Shown here in pieces: positions 33,684 to 42,263 of a stretch of DNA of 64,000 nucleotides. Location: positions 354,786 to 418,785 of the forward strand of contig JAHDIF010000001.1 in assembly GCA_020630915.1 (NCBI GenBank). The letters run 5' to 3'. Within the stretch, counting starts at the first letter, position 1, and each line of letters opens with the position of its first letter. A program made the position numbers and the translations under genes. The notes under the pieces are model-generated. The model did no database searches. It saw only the letters and a program-made list of their open reading frames with translations, and was not told where the DNA came from. The stretch is from Dokdonia sp. GTDB lineage: Bacteria > Bacteroidota > Bacteroidia > Flavobacteriales > Flavobacteriaceae.

Positions 33684-35396
33684 CTACTTTCTACTTTCCT
33701 CAATCCACTCCCTAACCCTCTTCTGCAAAATAGGCAACGTCACCGTGCCTTGTTCTAAGATGCGTTCATGAAATTCTCTAATGTCAAAATCTGCGCCCAT
33801 CGCAGCTTCTGCTTCTTTGCGCAGTTCGCGTATTTTGAGTTCGCCTATTTTATAAGATAAGGCTTGTCCTGGCCACGAGATATAGCGATCTGTTTCTGTA
33901 TTTACTTCGTGCAGAGATAAGGCAGTATTAGAGGCCATATAATCTACCACCTCCTCTCGTGTCCATCCTTTGGCGTGTATTCCTGTATCTACCACGAGCC
34001 TGCAAGCACGCCACATCTCATAGGTTAATTGGCCAAAACGTTCATAAGGCGTGGTATACATACCCATTTCGGCGGCGAGGAATTCGGTGTAGAGTCCCCA
34101 ACCTTCGCCATAGGCAGAGAGATACATATTTTTTCTAAACTGTGGGATGCTATCTCCCAACTCGTTATTGAGACTGCCTTGTAAGTGATGTCCTGGCACG
34201 GCTTCGTGTACCGTAAGTGATGGTAACGTATACAGCGGCCGACTAGGCAAATCATACGTGTTTACCCAATAATACCCAGGATCTGTGCTGTTCTTACTCG
34301 TACCCACATAACGACCTCCTGTATATTTAGGTGCAATCGCATCTGGCACGGGAGCAACTCCATAAGGCTTTCTGGGAAGCGTTTTAAAAAATCGTGGTAA
34401 CTGCGCATCTGCGCGTTTTGCCATATCGCGAGCGTGCATTAAAAGCTCTTTAGGAGATTTGGCATAAAACTGCTCATCAGTGCGCAGGAATTTTAGAAAA
34501 TCTGCAAAGGAGCCTTCAAAGCCTACTTCCTTAATAATTTTTTTCATCTCTGCACGAATACGTGCAACTTCACTCAAGCCTTTGTTATGAATCTCGTCTG
34601 CCGTGAGATCGAGTGTAGTGTAATAGCGAATTCGGTTTTGATAATAGGCCTTACCATTTGGGGTTTCAGATACACCAAGTGTTGTTCTTGTTTTTGGCAA
34701 ATATTCGGTCTCAAAAAAGGTTTTTACACGTTCAAATGAGGGGATTACACTTTGTTCTATGGCATTTTTGGCAGCTGATAGAATGGAGTCTTTTTGCTTT
34801 TGCGAAAGCGTACTAGGCAAACTCTTAAAAGGCTCGTAATAAAAACTGTCTTGATAATTAGATACTAAATGCGTGTTGTACGTACTCTCATATCCATTAA
34901 AAATAACACGAGGTTGCGATACGCCTTTTTCTAAACCTTCTCGTAATAATGGCAAGTACTGATCGACCGCTTGCGGCAAGGCATTGAGTCTGTTGAGGTA
35001 AGAAATAGCTTGATTGTAGTTACTAATAGGTCGCACCATATAGTTCCAGCTACTGTGAAAACCCGAATCAGACAGCAGCGGATTTAGGTAACGTTCATAG
35101 GCTGCGTAGTCTATCGTTTCTTGAAGCTTGAATTTCATAAGCTCCAGCGTGATAGCATCGGTTTCAGATAAATTGGCCGCTGAAAAGTCATTAAGTTTTT
35201 TGAGTTGCGCTTTCGCGAAAGCGGCTTCCTTCTCAAAATATTCCCTGGTGAATAATCCCATAGGATACTCACTTCTGTCATAACCTTGGTGGTTTGCAAT
35301 TTCTTGAATAATAGTGGCGAGTTCCTCGTTGGGACTTTGGGCGTAAGTGCAAAAAGCGATACACGCAGCCAGAAATGTGAATACTATTCTTTTCAT
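33684..35396 (-). CDS. DUF885 family secreted metallopeptidase-like protein
   Basis: 570 residues with a signal peptide ending near CTYAQ. The central LTVHEAVPGHHLQGSL carries an HExxxxHH zinc-type motif of the DUF885 family, thought to be M3-like peptidases. EGWGLYTEFLAAEMG follows with the likely third ligand Glu. It probably acts in the periplasm on small peptides. In a hydroxyproline cluster it could release hydroxyproline-containing peptides from collagen-like material, but that is conjecture. One exact TTTCGCGAAA copy (AAFAKA) and one degenerate copy (TTTTGCGAAA, 34798-34811) lie in the gene. Confidence 0.78.
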   Translation of the reverse strand: MKRIVFTFLAACIAFCTYAQSPNEELATIIQEIANHQGYDRSEYPMGLFTREYFEKEAAFAKAQLKKLNDFSAANLSETDAITLELMKFKLQETIDYAAYERYLNPLLSDSGFHSSWNYMVRPISNYNQAISYLNRLNALPQAVDQYLPLLREGLEKGVSQPRVIFNGYESTYNTHLVSNYQDSFYYEPFKSLPSTLSQKQKDSILSAAKNAIEQSVIPSFERVKTFFETEYLPKTRTTLGVSETPNGKAYYQNRIRYYTTLDLTADEIHNKGLSEVARIRAEMKKIIKEVGFEGSFADFLKFLRTDEQFYAKSPKELLMHARDMAKRADAQLPRFFKTLPRKPYGVAPVPDAIAPKYTGGRYVGTSKNSTDPGYYWVNTYDLPSRPLYTLPSLTVHEAVPGHHLQGSLNNELGDSIPQFRKNMYLSAYGEGWGLYTEFLAAEMGMYTTPYERFGQLTYEMWRACRLVVDTGIHAKGWTREEVVDYMASNTALSLHEVNTETDRYISWPGQALSYKIGELKIRELRKEAEAAMGADFDIREFHERILEQGTVTLPILQKRVREWIEESRK

Positions 35397-35412
35397 TTGT
35401 ATGTTTCATTTC

Positions 35413-35432
35413 ATTTCCGCGAAGGCGGAAAT
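35413..35432. repeat. hairpin ATTTCCGC/GCGGAAAT with GAAG loop
   Basis: A perfect 8-bp stem around GAAG, between the DUF885 start and the aldehyde dehydrogenase stop. There is no T-run, so it is not a classic terminator; it looks like one of the scattered intergenic hairpin elements. Confidence 0.6.
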
Positions 35433-35500
35433 CTCATTGTCATTTTGTTATTCTTATCACAGCAGCTCCCCTTATTTTCTCCTTAATCACACTTGTGACC

Positions 35501-35523
35501 CCTGAAACAAGTTCAGAGTGACG
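35501..35523. repeat. intergenic hairpin repeat (CCTGAAACAAGTTCAG type)
   Basis: CCTGAAACAAGTTCAG followed by AGTGACG, a relative of the copy at 30766. It ends 12 bp before the stop codon of the aldehyde dehydrogenase gene. Confidence 0.7.
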
Positions 35524-35534
35524 CTTCCACCTGT

Positions 35535-37034
35535 TTATTTCAAAAACTCAGGAAGCAACTCTTTTGGAAATCCCTGATAGCTAAAAGGACGTACCCATCT
35601 TTTTATACTTTGATTCCCTACGGCTGTAAAACGGCTATCTGTACTCGCAGGATACGGACCGCCATGTGTCATTGCATCTACAACGGCAACTCCTGTAGGT
35701 ACACCGTTAAATACGATGCGTCCTACACGATCTTGAAGTCTCTCAATAATGGGAGAAAGACTGGCATAATCTTCTTCTTGTGCGATAATCGTTCCTGTGA
35801 GTTGGCCTTCTAATTGTTCTATAATGTCCAGTAATTCGGCTTCATCTTTGCATTGTACGACCAGAGAAAATGGCCCAAAAACTTCTTGATGTAGCTTTGT
35901 ATTCTTTAAAAATACCGCTCCAGGAACGGTGGCTATTTTTGCTTTCGCGAAAGCGGGCTCCGTATCTCCTTGATAGCTCGCGACGAGTTGTATTTCATTT
36001 TGTGACAACACATCTTCTCCATTAGACTCAAAAGCGTTATGGATATTAGGATGCAACATACAATACGGATCTATACTTGCTGTTTTTGCACCTAAATCAT
36101 TTACAAATTCTGCCATTTGCGGACTTGCCACACCTAGAATCAAACCAGGATTGGTACAAAATTGACCCACTCCTAAGGTGATAGAATCTGCATAGGTTTG
36201 AGCAATCTCAGCACTTCGGTTTTCTAAGGCATTTTGAGTAATTATTACCGGATTAATACTTCCCATTTCAGCAAATACCGGAATAGGCTCAGCTCTTTGG
36301 GAGGCAAGATCATACAGAGCACGACCTCCTTTTATGCTTCCTGTAAAACCTACGGCTTTAACCTGAGGATGCTTTACTAGCTGCACACCTACTTCTATAC
36401 CAGCACTATTAAGATTGGAAAAAACGCCTTCTGGCATTCCCGTATCTTTTGCGGCCTTTACAATAGCGTTTGCGACGAGCTCACCTGTTCCGGCGTGCAT
36501 AGGATGTGATTTTACTATCACGGGACATCCAGCTGCAAGTGCACTTGCCGTATCTCCTCCAGCCGTAGAATACGCCAACGGAAAGTTGCTGGCACCAAAA
36601 ACTACCACAGGTCCCAATGGGATGAGCAATTGTTTTAACTCTTGAGATTCTCCCGAAATTGTGGGATTGCGCCAGTCTTCATTTTGCACAAGGGCTGCAA
36701 ACATTCTTAACTGTCCCAAAGTCCGACCACATTCCCCTTTTGCGCGTCCTTCAGGCAGTCCTGTTTCTGACATATAGGTCGTAAAAAGCGTATCACCCAG
36801 CGCCTCAATTTCATTTGCAATAGCTTTTAAAAATTGTGCGCGTTGCGCTCCAGAGGTCTTTCTAAAACTAGAAAAAGCTTTATGAGCTAGCGATACAGCG
36901 CTGTCTATTTCTTGTGTAGTCGCCTCGTAAAAGGTAGGTGCATTCTTCGCATTTTCTTTAGGGTTAAAGGTATGGTAGGTTGTATCTCCATTAGCACTTT
37001 GTGCGTAACCTATGTAATTTTTTCCTGTGATCAT
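35535..37034 (-). CDS. alpha-ketoglutaric semialdehyde dehydrogenase (aldehyde dehydrogenase family)
   Basis: 499 residues of the ALDH family. FGASNFPLAYSTAGGDTASA and CPVIVKSHPMHAGTGE form the cofactor site, with VGFTGSIKGGRAL following. FAEMGSINPVI carries the general-base Glu and GVGQFCTNPGLIL the catalytic Cys. The SHP and GSIKGG words fit the NADP-type group that oxidises 2,5-dioxopentanoate (ketoglutaric semialdehyde) to 2-oxoglutarate, the final step of hydroxyproline catabolism. Neighbours encode the earlier steps. A palindrome copy at 35941 encodes AFAKA. Confidence 0.85.
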   Translation of the reverse strand: MITGKNYIGYAQSANGDTTYHTFNPKENAKNAPTFYEATTQEIDSAVSLAHKAFSSFRKTSGAQRAQFLKAIANEIEALGDTLFTTYMSETGLPEGRAKGECGRTLGQLRMFAALVQNEDWRNPTISGESQELKQLLIPLGPVVVFGASNFPLAYSTAGGDTASALAAGCPVIVKSHPMHAGTGELVANAIVKAAKDTGMPEGVFSNLNSAGIEVGVQLVKHPQVKAVGFTGSIKGGRALYDLASQRAEPIPVFAEMGSINPVIITQNALENRSAEIAQTYADSITLGVGQFCTNPGLILGVASPQMAEFVNDLGAKTASIDPYCMLHPNIHNAFESNGEDVLSQNEIQLVASYQGDTEPAFAKAKIATVPGAVFLKNTKLHQEVFGPFSLVVQCKDEAELLDIIEQLEGQLTGTIIAQEEDYASLSPIIERLQDRVGRIVFNGVPTGVAVVDAMTHGGPYPASTDSRFTAVGNQSIKRWVRPFSYQGFPKELLPEFLK

Positions 37035-37041
37035 ATATATT

Positions 37042-37106
37042 TTGTCAGTCTGAGCCGGTCGAAGACCCTGTGTTATTAAAAACCCTTCGACAAGCTCAGG
37101 GTGACA
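37042..37106. repeat. long inverted repeat of the TGTCA...TGACA type, copy 1
   Basis: The left arm TGTCAGTCTGAGCCGGTCGA pairs with the right arm TTCGACAAGCTCAGGGTGAC, with about 20 bases between. The right arm contains the stop codon and last codons of the DUF1272 gene. A second such element (37386-37452) lies on the other side of that gene. Confidence 0.7.
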
Positions 37107-37374
37107 TCTTGTTTGTTAATTTATCTTTATGTTTCGCCACATCAACGGGTTTATGAATCCGTTTTTGTGAAATAGGATATTTCTCGTGTAATACTTTTGG
37201 CCGTATGGGTCTTTGTTGGAAATCGCCTCCGCAGTTGGGACACACATGATTGAGAATAGTCTCTACACACTCTTTGCAAAAGGTACACTCAAACGTGCAA
37301 ATAAAAGCCTCTTTAGAATCGTAGGGAAGATCCTTATCACAATGCTCACAACTCGGTCGTATTTCTAACATCAC
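37096..37374 (-). CDS. DUF1272 small cysteine-rich (zinc-ribbon-like) protein
   Basis: 92 residues. Four CxxC-type pairs are visible: SCEHCDKDL, CTFECTFCKEC and CPNCGG, which would bind zinc. EIRPSCEHCDKDLP and CTFECTFC match DUF1272. The family has no known role. The C-terminal residues lie in the repeat 37042-37106, which may have altered the natural end. The gene is enclosed by two long inverted repeats, suggesting it was moved or is bordered by decaying repeat elements. It sits within the hydroxyproline cluster with no clear link. Confidence 0.75.
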   Translation of the reverse strand: MMLEIRPSCEHCDKDLPYDSKEAFICTFECTFCKECVETILNHVCPNCGGDFQQRPIRPKVLHEKYPISQKRIHKPVDVAKHKDKLTNKMSP

Positions 37375-37385
37375 TTTATTTTTTT

Positions 37386-37452
37386 GTCAGTCTGATCTTG
37401 TCGAAGACTTATAGATTAGTTAATATATCCTTCGACAGGCTCAGGATGACAA
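37386..37452. repeat. long inverted repeat of the TGTCA...TGACA type, copy 2
   Basis: Left arm TGTCAGTCTGATCTTGTCGA and right arm CTTCGACAGGCTCAGGATGA, which pair with a few mismatches around an AT-rich loop. Same family as 37042-37106. Confidence 0.7.
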
Positions 37453-37455
37453 TTG

Positions 37456-38370
37456 TTATAAATTTTTATACGCAGGAAGTGTCGGTCTAGTGGCAATTCC
37501 TTTTTTAATAACATCCAGAACATGAGCTCTCTCATCTCCAGCTAGTGGTAGCCTTGGAGCTCTTACGTACTCAGTACCTATTCCTGTATGAACCTCTGCT
37601 AATTTTATGTTTTGTACTAATTTCGGGTTTATATCTAACTCTAGCAAAGGAAGGAACCAACGATATATTTCGATCGCTTCTTTTATCCGACCCACTCTTT
37701 GTAATTCATAAATAGCAACGGTCTCCGCCGGAAAAGCACAAACCAATCCTGCAATCCAACCATCTGCACCCATCAATAATGACTCTAATGCCAGTGTATC
37801 TACTCCTGTTAATATTTTGAGCCTATCTCCAAACGCACTTTTAATACGTGTTACATTAGAAATATCGCGTGTGCTCTCCTTTACTGCTTGAATATTGTCA
37901 TATTGCAATAATTCATTTAACATCTCGAGAGTGACATTAATTTTGTAATCAATTGGATTATTATAGAGTAATATAGGTAGACTCGTATTTCTAGCAACAG
38001 CCCCAAAATATTCGACCACCTCTGCATCACCTGCTTTGTATTGCATAGGCGGCAACATCATCAAGGCTGTGGCGCCATCTTCTTCTGCCTTGTGTGCAGC
38101 AGCAATGGCATTGCGTGTGCTTCGTTCTGCAATATTCATAAGTACAGGTACTTTGCCTTCTACACTCCTCACAGTTTCTTGAGTGAGAATGCTCTTTTCT
38201 TCTTCGGTCAAGGTACTTGCTTCTCCTAAGCTGCCTCCTAGCACAAGACCGTGTACACCTGCTTCTAACTGTGCTTGCACATTTACAAAAAACATATCGA
38301 GATCCAGCGTATCATCTGGCGTGAACTTGGTGGTTATTGCGGGCATGACACCCTTCCATTGTATTTCCAT
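37456..38370 (-). CDS. dihydrodipicolinate synthase family enzyme (probable Pyr4H2C deaminase)
   Basis: 304 residues, DapA/NAL-type TIM barrel. GGSLGEASTLTEEE holds the phosphate/carboxylate loop, PILLYNNPIDY the catalytic Tyr, and IQAVKESTRD the Schiff-base Lys. Within a hydroxyproline cluster the expected role is deaminating pyrroline-4-hydroxy-2-carboxylate to 2-oxoglutarate semialdehyde, rather than lysine synthesis. It is the first gene of the minus-strand cluster and has a clean -7 box 23 bp upstream of its start, divergent from the AraC-type regulator. Confidence 0.85.
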   Translation of the reverse strand: MEIQWKGVMPAITTKFTPDDTLDLDMFFVNVQAQLEAGVHGLVLGGSLGEASTLTEEEKSILTQETVRSVEGKVPVLMNIAERSTRNAIAAAHKAEEDGATALMMLPPMQYKAGDAEVVEYFGAVARNTSLPILLYNNPIDYKINVTLEMLNELLQYDNIQAVKESTRDISNVTRIKSAFGDRLKILTGVDTLALESLLMGADGWIAGLVCAFPAETVAIYELQRVGRIKEAIEIYRWFLPLLELDINPKLVQNIKLAEVHTGIGTEYVRAPRLPLAGDERAHVLDVIKKGIATRPTLPAYKNL

Positions 38371-38392
38371 TAGTTTTTATTTTAATAAGGTA

Positions 38393-38400
38393 CAAATGTA
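38393..38400 (-). promoter_or_regulatory. -7 promoter box (TACATTTG) of the hydroxyproline operon
   Basis: Minus-strand TACATTTG matches TAnnTTTG exactly, 23 bp before the DHDPS-like start codon. No -33 TTG is seen at the expected distance, which fits an activator-dependent promoter in the 138-bp space shared with the AraC gene. Confidence 0.5.
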
Positions 38401-38508
38401 GCCAAGTCTCTCTTTGTACATTGAGCTTCTATTATCCAATACTGTGCTTATTTTATCCAAAATATTTCTTAATTCTCTATTTTTTAGATAAAAATGTAAC
38501 TTTACCTT

Positions 38509-39342
38509 GTGAAAGCACTCCCTTTTAAAATACCCAAGCCTACCAATACTGCCATTATTTTTCAAGAAGATCAAGGCGCATTTTATAGCCAACTGCATCA
38601 ACACGAAGAATTACAAATAAGTCTTATCCGCAAAGGCCAAGGCACTCTGGTGGTTGCAGATACCGTTCATCACTATAAAAAAGGAGACCTTCTCATTTTA
38701 GGAGGGCAGCAACCTCATGTCTTCAACAATGATGCTTCAGAAGGATTAATGCATACGATCTTTTACAGTCCGCAAAGTTTTGGACAAACCTTTATTGATC
38801 TAGAAGAAGGAAATGCTGTAGCTTCCTTTTATGCTTTCGCGAAAGCGGGATTTAAAACCACGGCAACTCCTGCCATTCAAACACTATTTGAGCACCTTAA
38901 AAAAGCAAAGGGCATTCATAAACTCTCCTATTTTTTGCAATTACTAGCCATTCTTGAAGTGATCAAAAAAGAGCCGCTCTCCAGTTTTGTCTACAAAAGG
39001 AAAATTTCAAATCGTGATGGCAAGAAAATGCATCGCATCTTTGAGTATACACTCTCTCATTTTGATCAAACCATATATCTAGATGACATTGCAGCCATTG
39101 CTAGTATGACGCCTAATGCCTTCTGTAAGTATTTTAAGAAGCGAACGAATAAAACATATTTCCAGTTTCTAACTGATTTAAGAATTGAGCAAGCCTGTAA
39201 ATTACTTAGCGACACTCCAGATATGTCAATTGCCAGCATAGCTGCTCAAGCTGGTTTCCAAACCCTTTCCCATTTTAATAGAAAGTTCAAGAAGTTGAAG
39301 GGAATTAGCCCAAGAGAATTTAGAAAATTACTATTTGACTAG
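38509..39342 (+). CDS. AraC-family transcriptional regulator of hydroxyproline genes
   Basis: 277 residues from a GTG start (KALPFKIPKP). The N-terminal cupin domain has HQHEELQISLIRKGQGTLVV and GDLLILGGQQPHVF for ligand binding. The C-terminal 100 residues hold two HTH motifs of the AraC type: LDDIAAIASMTPNAFCKYF and SIASIAAQAGFQTLSHFNRK, ending GISPREFRK. It is divergent from the DHDPS-like gene with 138 bp between, so it probably activates the hydroxyproline operon in response to a pathway metabolite. A palindrome copy encodes AFAKA near residue 113. The 3' end overlaps the next, convergent gene by 12 bp. Confidence 0.88.
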   Translation: MKALPFKIPKPTNTAIIFQEDQGAFYSQLHQHEELQISLIRKGQGTLVVADTVHHYKKGDLLILGGQQPHVFNNDASEGLMHTIFYSPQSFGQTFIDLEEGNAVASFYAFAKAGFKTTATPAIQTLFEHLKKAKGIHKLSYFLQLLAILEVIKKEPLSSFVYKRKISNRDGKKMHRIFEYTLSHFDQTIYLDDIAAIASMTPNAFCKYFKKRTNKTYFQFLTDLRIEQACKLLSDTPDMSIASIAAQAGFQTLSHFNRKFKKLKGISPREFRKLLFD

Positions 39343-40173
39343 GAATTTATTAGCGTATTGAACAATACCTCCATTAAGAATTTGATACAAGTATATTCCT
39401 GCATTTAAGTCATTTCTTTTAATCTGGACTTCATTGGACAGTAGAACTTCCTCTTTGAGAAGTTTTCCTGTGACATTATAGTATCTAATTATACCATTTG
39501 AAAGAGTTTCTGGTAATTGTAAGGTTGAAATATACGTTACGGGATTAGGAAAAAGTTTTAATTGTGGTTTTCTGTTTTCCTCAATACTTAAAAAAGTATT
39601 ATTGCACATTGTTGCTCCATTAAAAAATGTTGTTTCATTGTTTTTTTCAAAACATACGAGATAATTTCCTGAATCTGGATCTTCTGCTCCAGGCGCTATC
39701 CCTTCTGTAGACCCTATCCCTTCAATCCATAATTCCCCGTAATCAGAAAATTCAATAACCTTTCTAACCTCACCAGCAATAAAATCTTCATAAACTGCAG
39801 TTACTACTAAATCATAATAAAAACTTCTATAGCTGTAACATAAATCATATTCTATTTCAAAAACATCTCCAACTTCAAGCGTAAAATCAATTACAATTCG
39901 TTCTTCTCCATCTTCTACAAATTCATAAATGATACCATTTTCCTCTCTCCATAAACATCCGAAAGGGCTTATCTCTTTATAAATCACCCCCTCAATGTCT
40001 TGTTCTCCAGAAATAATAACTTTAAAGGATTGTACATTAAATGAACCATTAAAATTACTTCCCCAAAAGTCAACGCCCCAAGAGTTATCTTGTTGAAGCA
40101 TAGGAATATATTCTTGAGAAAGGACAGGTTTGTTAAAATATAAAGTAATCAAAAAAAATAGTAGGATTCTCAT
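39331..40173 (-). CDS. T9SS-exported protein with C-terminal sorting domain
   Basis: 280 residues. A signal peptide (RILLFFLITLYFNKPVLSQ) is followed by a beta-rich body with no recognised domain (WGVDFWGSNFNG, FEVGDVFEIEYDL-like words) and a T9SS type A sorting domain from about 205: LFPNPVTYISTLQLPE, NVTGKLLKEE, NAGIYLYQIL. The protein would cross the outer membrane by type IX secretion. The end overlaps the convergent AraC gene by 12 bp. Confidence 0.78.
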   Translation of the reverse strand: MRILLFFLITLYFNKPVLSQEYIPMLQQDNSWGVDFWGSNFNGSFNVQSFKVIISGEQDIEGVIYKEISPFGCLWREENGIIYEFVEDGEERIVIDFTLEVGDVFEIEYDLCYSYRSFYYDLVVTAVYEDFIAGEVRKVIEFSDYGELWIEGIGSTEGIAPGAEDPDSGNYLVCFEKNNETTFFNGATMCNNTFLSIEENRKPQLKLFPNPVTYISTLQLPETLSNGIIRYYNVTGKLLKEEVLLSNEVQIKRNDLNAGIYLYQILNGGIVQYANKFLVK

Positions 40174-40202
40174 AATGTGATGTTTACATCATTAAAGATA
40201 CA

Positions 40203-41204
40203 TCAATTCCCCTTAATCCGTTCCCACAGTGTTTCAAAAACAGCTGACGCATTTTCGGGTTGCGGTCTATCTTCTGTAGCAACCACATCACCATCCTTTT
40301 CTTCTAATTGATATCTAAAGACAAATTGAGGATTTTCTGGATCAATAGGAATCAATCCAAACCGTAAATCATTAAAATACCACTTCCCTTGTTCTTGCTG
40401 TAAGATATACCAGCCTTCTGAAATCGAAATGAGACGCTGTACGCCATTGGTTTGCTCTATCCCTTTTGAGGCCTTTCGGTTTTTTGAGTAGGCTCTAAAT
40501 ATAGGCTCTTTAGTATCAAAAAAACTATAGTCCCCTATCAGGTATTCTTCTGGGGTGTCTACATTGGCATTCCATAGTATGGTGTTTAATGGAGCCGGTC
40601 TTGTTGAAATTTGAGAATACGATATGTTTTGATTTTCTAGGGCAGCTGTTATTCTGGTGTGTGCGGCCCACTTCAAGAGCAAGGTTACTACCAGATAACC
40701 AGAACTAAGATAAATGCCTAGGTTGTTCATACGCTTTCGCGAAAGCGAACCTTTCTTTCTAAAAGCCGCTATGATTAAGCATACTAGAAAAGGGACAGTA
40801 TATAAAGGGTCTAGCACAAAAATGCTATTAAAAGCCACGCGCCAATCGAAAGGCCAAAATATTTGTGTTCCCCAAGTGGTAAATGCATCTAACAAAGGAT
40901 GTGTAAATAATCCCCAGAAAAAGAGCCAACTCCATCCTTTCCAACCTACATCGGGTCGTTTTTTAAGTTGATGCACGAGCCATCCGAACAGAGGTGCTGC
41001 CAGTATTGAAAAAAGAATGGAATGACTAAATCCTCGATGCATCTCTGTTGCGGTAATGGTGTCTGTGAGAAAACGCCATACAACATCAAGGTCCGGAATG
41101 GTACCCGCTATGGCGCCCCATAGCATCGCTCTGTTTCCTACTTTTTTACCGAGAACGGCTTCGCCTACTGCGGCTCCTAATACGATTTGAGTGAGTGAGT
41201 CTAT
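40203..41204 (-). CDS. membrane-bound metal-dependent hydrolase, YdjM/DUF457-like, with an ATA start position
   Basis: 334 residues if read from the ATA at 41204. The upstream 26 codons read IDSLTQIVLGAAVGEAVLG, which is the normal family N-terminus (MDSLTQ...) with ATA in place of ATG; a TAA lies two codons further up, so no earlier start exists. The first ATG is at 41126 (MLWGAIAGTIPDLDV) and would delete a conserved block. DLDVVW and EMHRGFSHS supply the Asp/His metal motif, HPLLDAFTTWG a second. Four or five membrane segments follow, then a soluble tail. A palindrome copy is read as LSRKR. Either ATA is used, or the gene has lost its start. Confidence 0.7.
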   Translation of the reverse strand: MDSLTQIVLGAAVGEAVLGKKVGNRAMLWGAIAGTIPDLDVVWRFLTDTITATEMHRGFSHSILFSILAAPLFGWLVHQLKKRPDVGWKGWSWLFFWGLFTHPLLDAFTTWGTQIFWPFDWRVAFNSIFVLDPLYTVPFLVCLIIAAFRKKGSLSRKRMNNLGIYLSSGYLVVTLLLKWAAHTRITAALENQNISYSQISTRPAPLNTILWNANVDTPEEYLIGDYSFFDTKEPIFRAYSKNRKASKGIEQTNGVQRLISISEGWYILQQEQGKWYFNDLRFGLIPIDPENPQFVFRYQLEEKDGDVVATEDRPQPENASAVFETLWERIKGN

Positions 41205-41212
41205 GGGTTAAG

Positions 41213-41282
41213 GATTGTTGATTGTTGATTGTTGATTGTTGATTGTTGATTGTTGAATAACGAATAACGAATAACGAATAAC
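41213..41282. repeat. heptanucleotide tandem repeats (GATTGTT x6, GAATAAC x4)
   Basis: Six exact GATTGTT units (41213-41254) are followed directly by four GAATAAC units (41255-41282). The array begins 9 bp upstream of the ATA start position of the hydrolase gene. Both units are 7 bp long, as is the array near feoA, which points to a shared slippage or polymerase-driven origin. Confidence 0.95.
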
Positions 41283-41372
41283 GAAATTACCATTTTGGAA
41301 TTATATCCAAGCGTATCAAGAAAAAACCGCTACACACTCTCATTCCTAATCCCTTATCCCTAATGCCTAAAG

Positions 41373-41744
41373 TCACACGTGCTGATCAATCAAAATCATA
41401 TTCCCATCAGGATCCTGAAGCATACAACTTCCCTTGCCCGTGGTTGTTTCGTCTACTTCTGTCAATAAAGTAATGTTGTTACTTTTTAAATGCTTTTGAA
41501 TAGCCCGAACATCATCAAAGTTATCTTGTTTTTGTGCACTCTCATCCCAGCCCGGATTAAACGTGAGAATATTACCCTCAAACATCCCTTGAAAAAGACC
41601 CACTAATGCGTTTCCGTTTTTCATAATGAGATAATTGTGTTCCATACTTCCCGCAAACTGGGAAAAGCCTAAGGTTTCATAAAATGTTTTTGAAGTAGCG
41701 AGATCTTTTACACTCAGACTCGCAGAAAAAGCACCAAGTTTCAT
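41373..41744 (-). CDS. VOC (glyoxalase/bleomycin-resistance) family protein
   Basis: 123 residues from the ATG giving MKLGAFSASLSVKDL; the frame is open further up but that part overlaps the next gene and is not VOC-like. LSVKDLATSKTFYETLGFSQ opens the first beta-alpha module; GSCMLQDPDGNMILIDQ closes the second with the DPDGN turn. Metal ligands of the glyoxalase type may include His54 and Asp/Glu near the end. Substrate unknown. Confidence 0.8.
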   Translation of the reverse strand: MKLGAFSASLSVKDLATSKTFYETLGFSQFAGSMEHNYLIMKNGNALVGLFQGMFEGNILTFNPGWDESAQKQDNFDDVRAIQKHLKSNNITLLTEVDETTTGKGSCMLQDPDGNMILIDQHV

Positions 41745-41782
41745 ATTTATACTTTTTAGGTTGTACCTAAAGATAGGCAACC

Positions 41783-42262
41783 TCAGTTCAATAAGAAAAC
41801 AAAGTCTATTAGTAAGACTACTTGCGTTACAAAAACCAGGGTATTGAGTTTTTCCCTTCTCCTTATGCCCAATACTAAAACAATAATAGCAAACAAAGGG
41901 ATAATACATCCTGTCATCCATCTAAAAGAGAATTTCTCACTCATTCCCGTTGTTACATTAGTCACCCGGTTTACCTCATTAAAAAGCAAAGACTTTTCAA
42001 AAGTGAGGGTATGCTCTTTTTTTGTGGCGTCCCCAAAATCTTCTGAGACAGCAATTGTATAATCTCCTGCGGTAAGATGAGCAGAGTAGTAATAATTACG
42101 TCCTGTGCTTTGTCTGTTTTCTAATCTATTTTGCTTTTTATCTACTAGGTAGGTAATTGTTTCACTAGAAAATTCAAAGTCGGCGAGAATCGCCATCGCC
42201 ACGCCTATCATTACAATCATAAACACCAATTGCACTTTACTAAAAAGAAGGTCTTTATCCAT
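41783..42262 (-). CDS. small membrane protein after the MutS-like gene
   Basis: 159 residues from the ATG giving MDKDLLFSKVQ, chosen because the longer frame runs back into the MutS-like gene. Three membrane segments: residues about 9-27, 110-128 and 140-158. The intervening loop (SSETITYLVDKKQNRLENRQ, FGDATKKEHTLTFEKSLL) faces the outside or periplasm. It begins two bases before the end of the MutS-like gene and so is probably cotranscribed. No family recognised. Confidence 0.6.
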   Translation of the reverse strand: MDKDLLFSKVQLVFMIVMIGVAMAILADFEFSSETITYLVDKKQNRLENRQSTGRNYYYSAHLTAGDYTIAVSEDFGDATKKEHTLTFEKSLLFNEVNRVTNVTTGMSEKFSFRWMTGCIIPLFAIIVLVLGIRRREKLNTLVFVTQVVLLIDFVFLLN

Positions 42263-42263
42263 T

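Noticed and set aside
41745-41921. Longer N-terminus of the VOC protein
   Set aside because: It overlaps the neighbouring membrane-protein gene in another frame and lacks VOC features; the ATG at 41744 begins the conserved fold.
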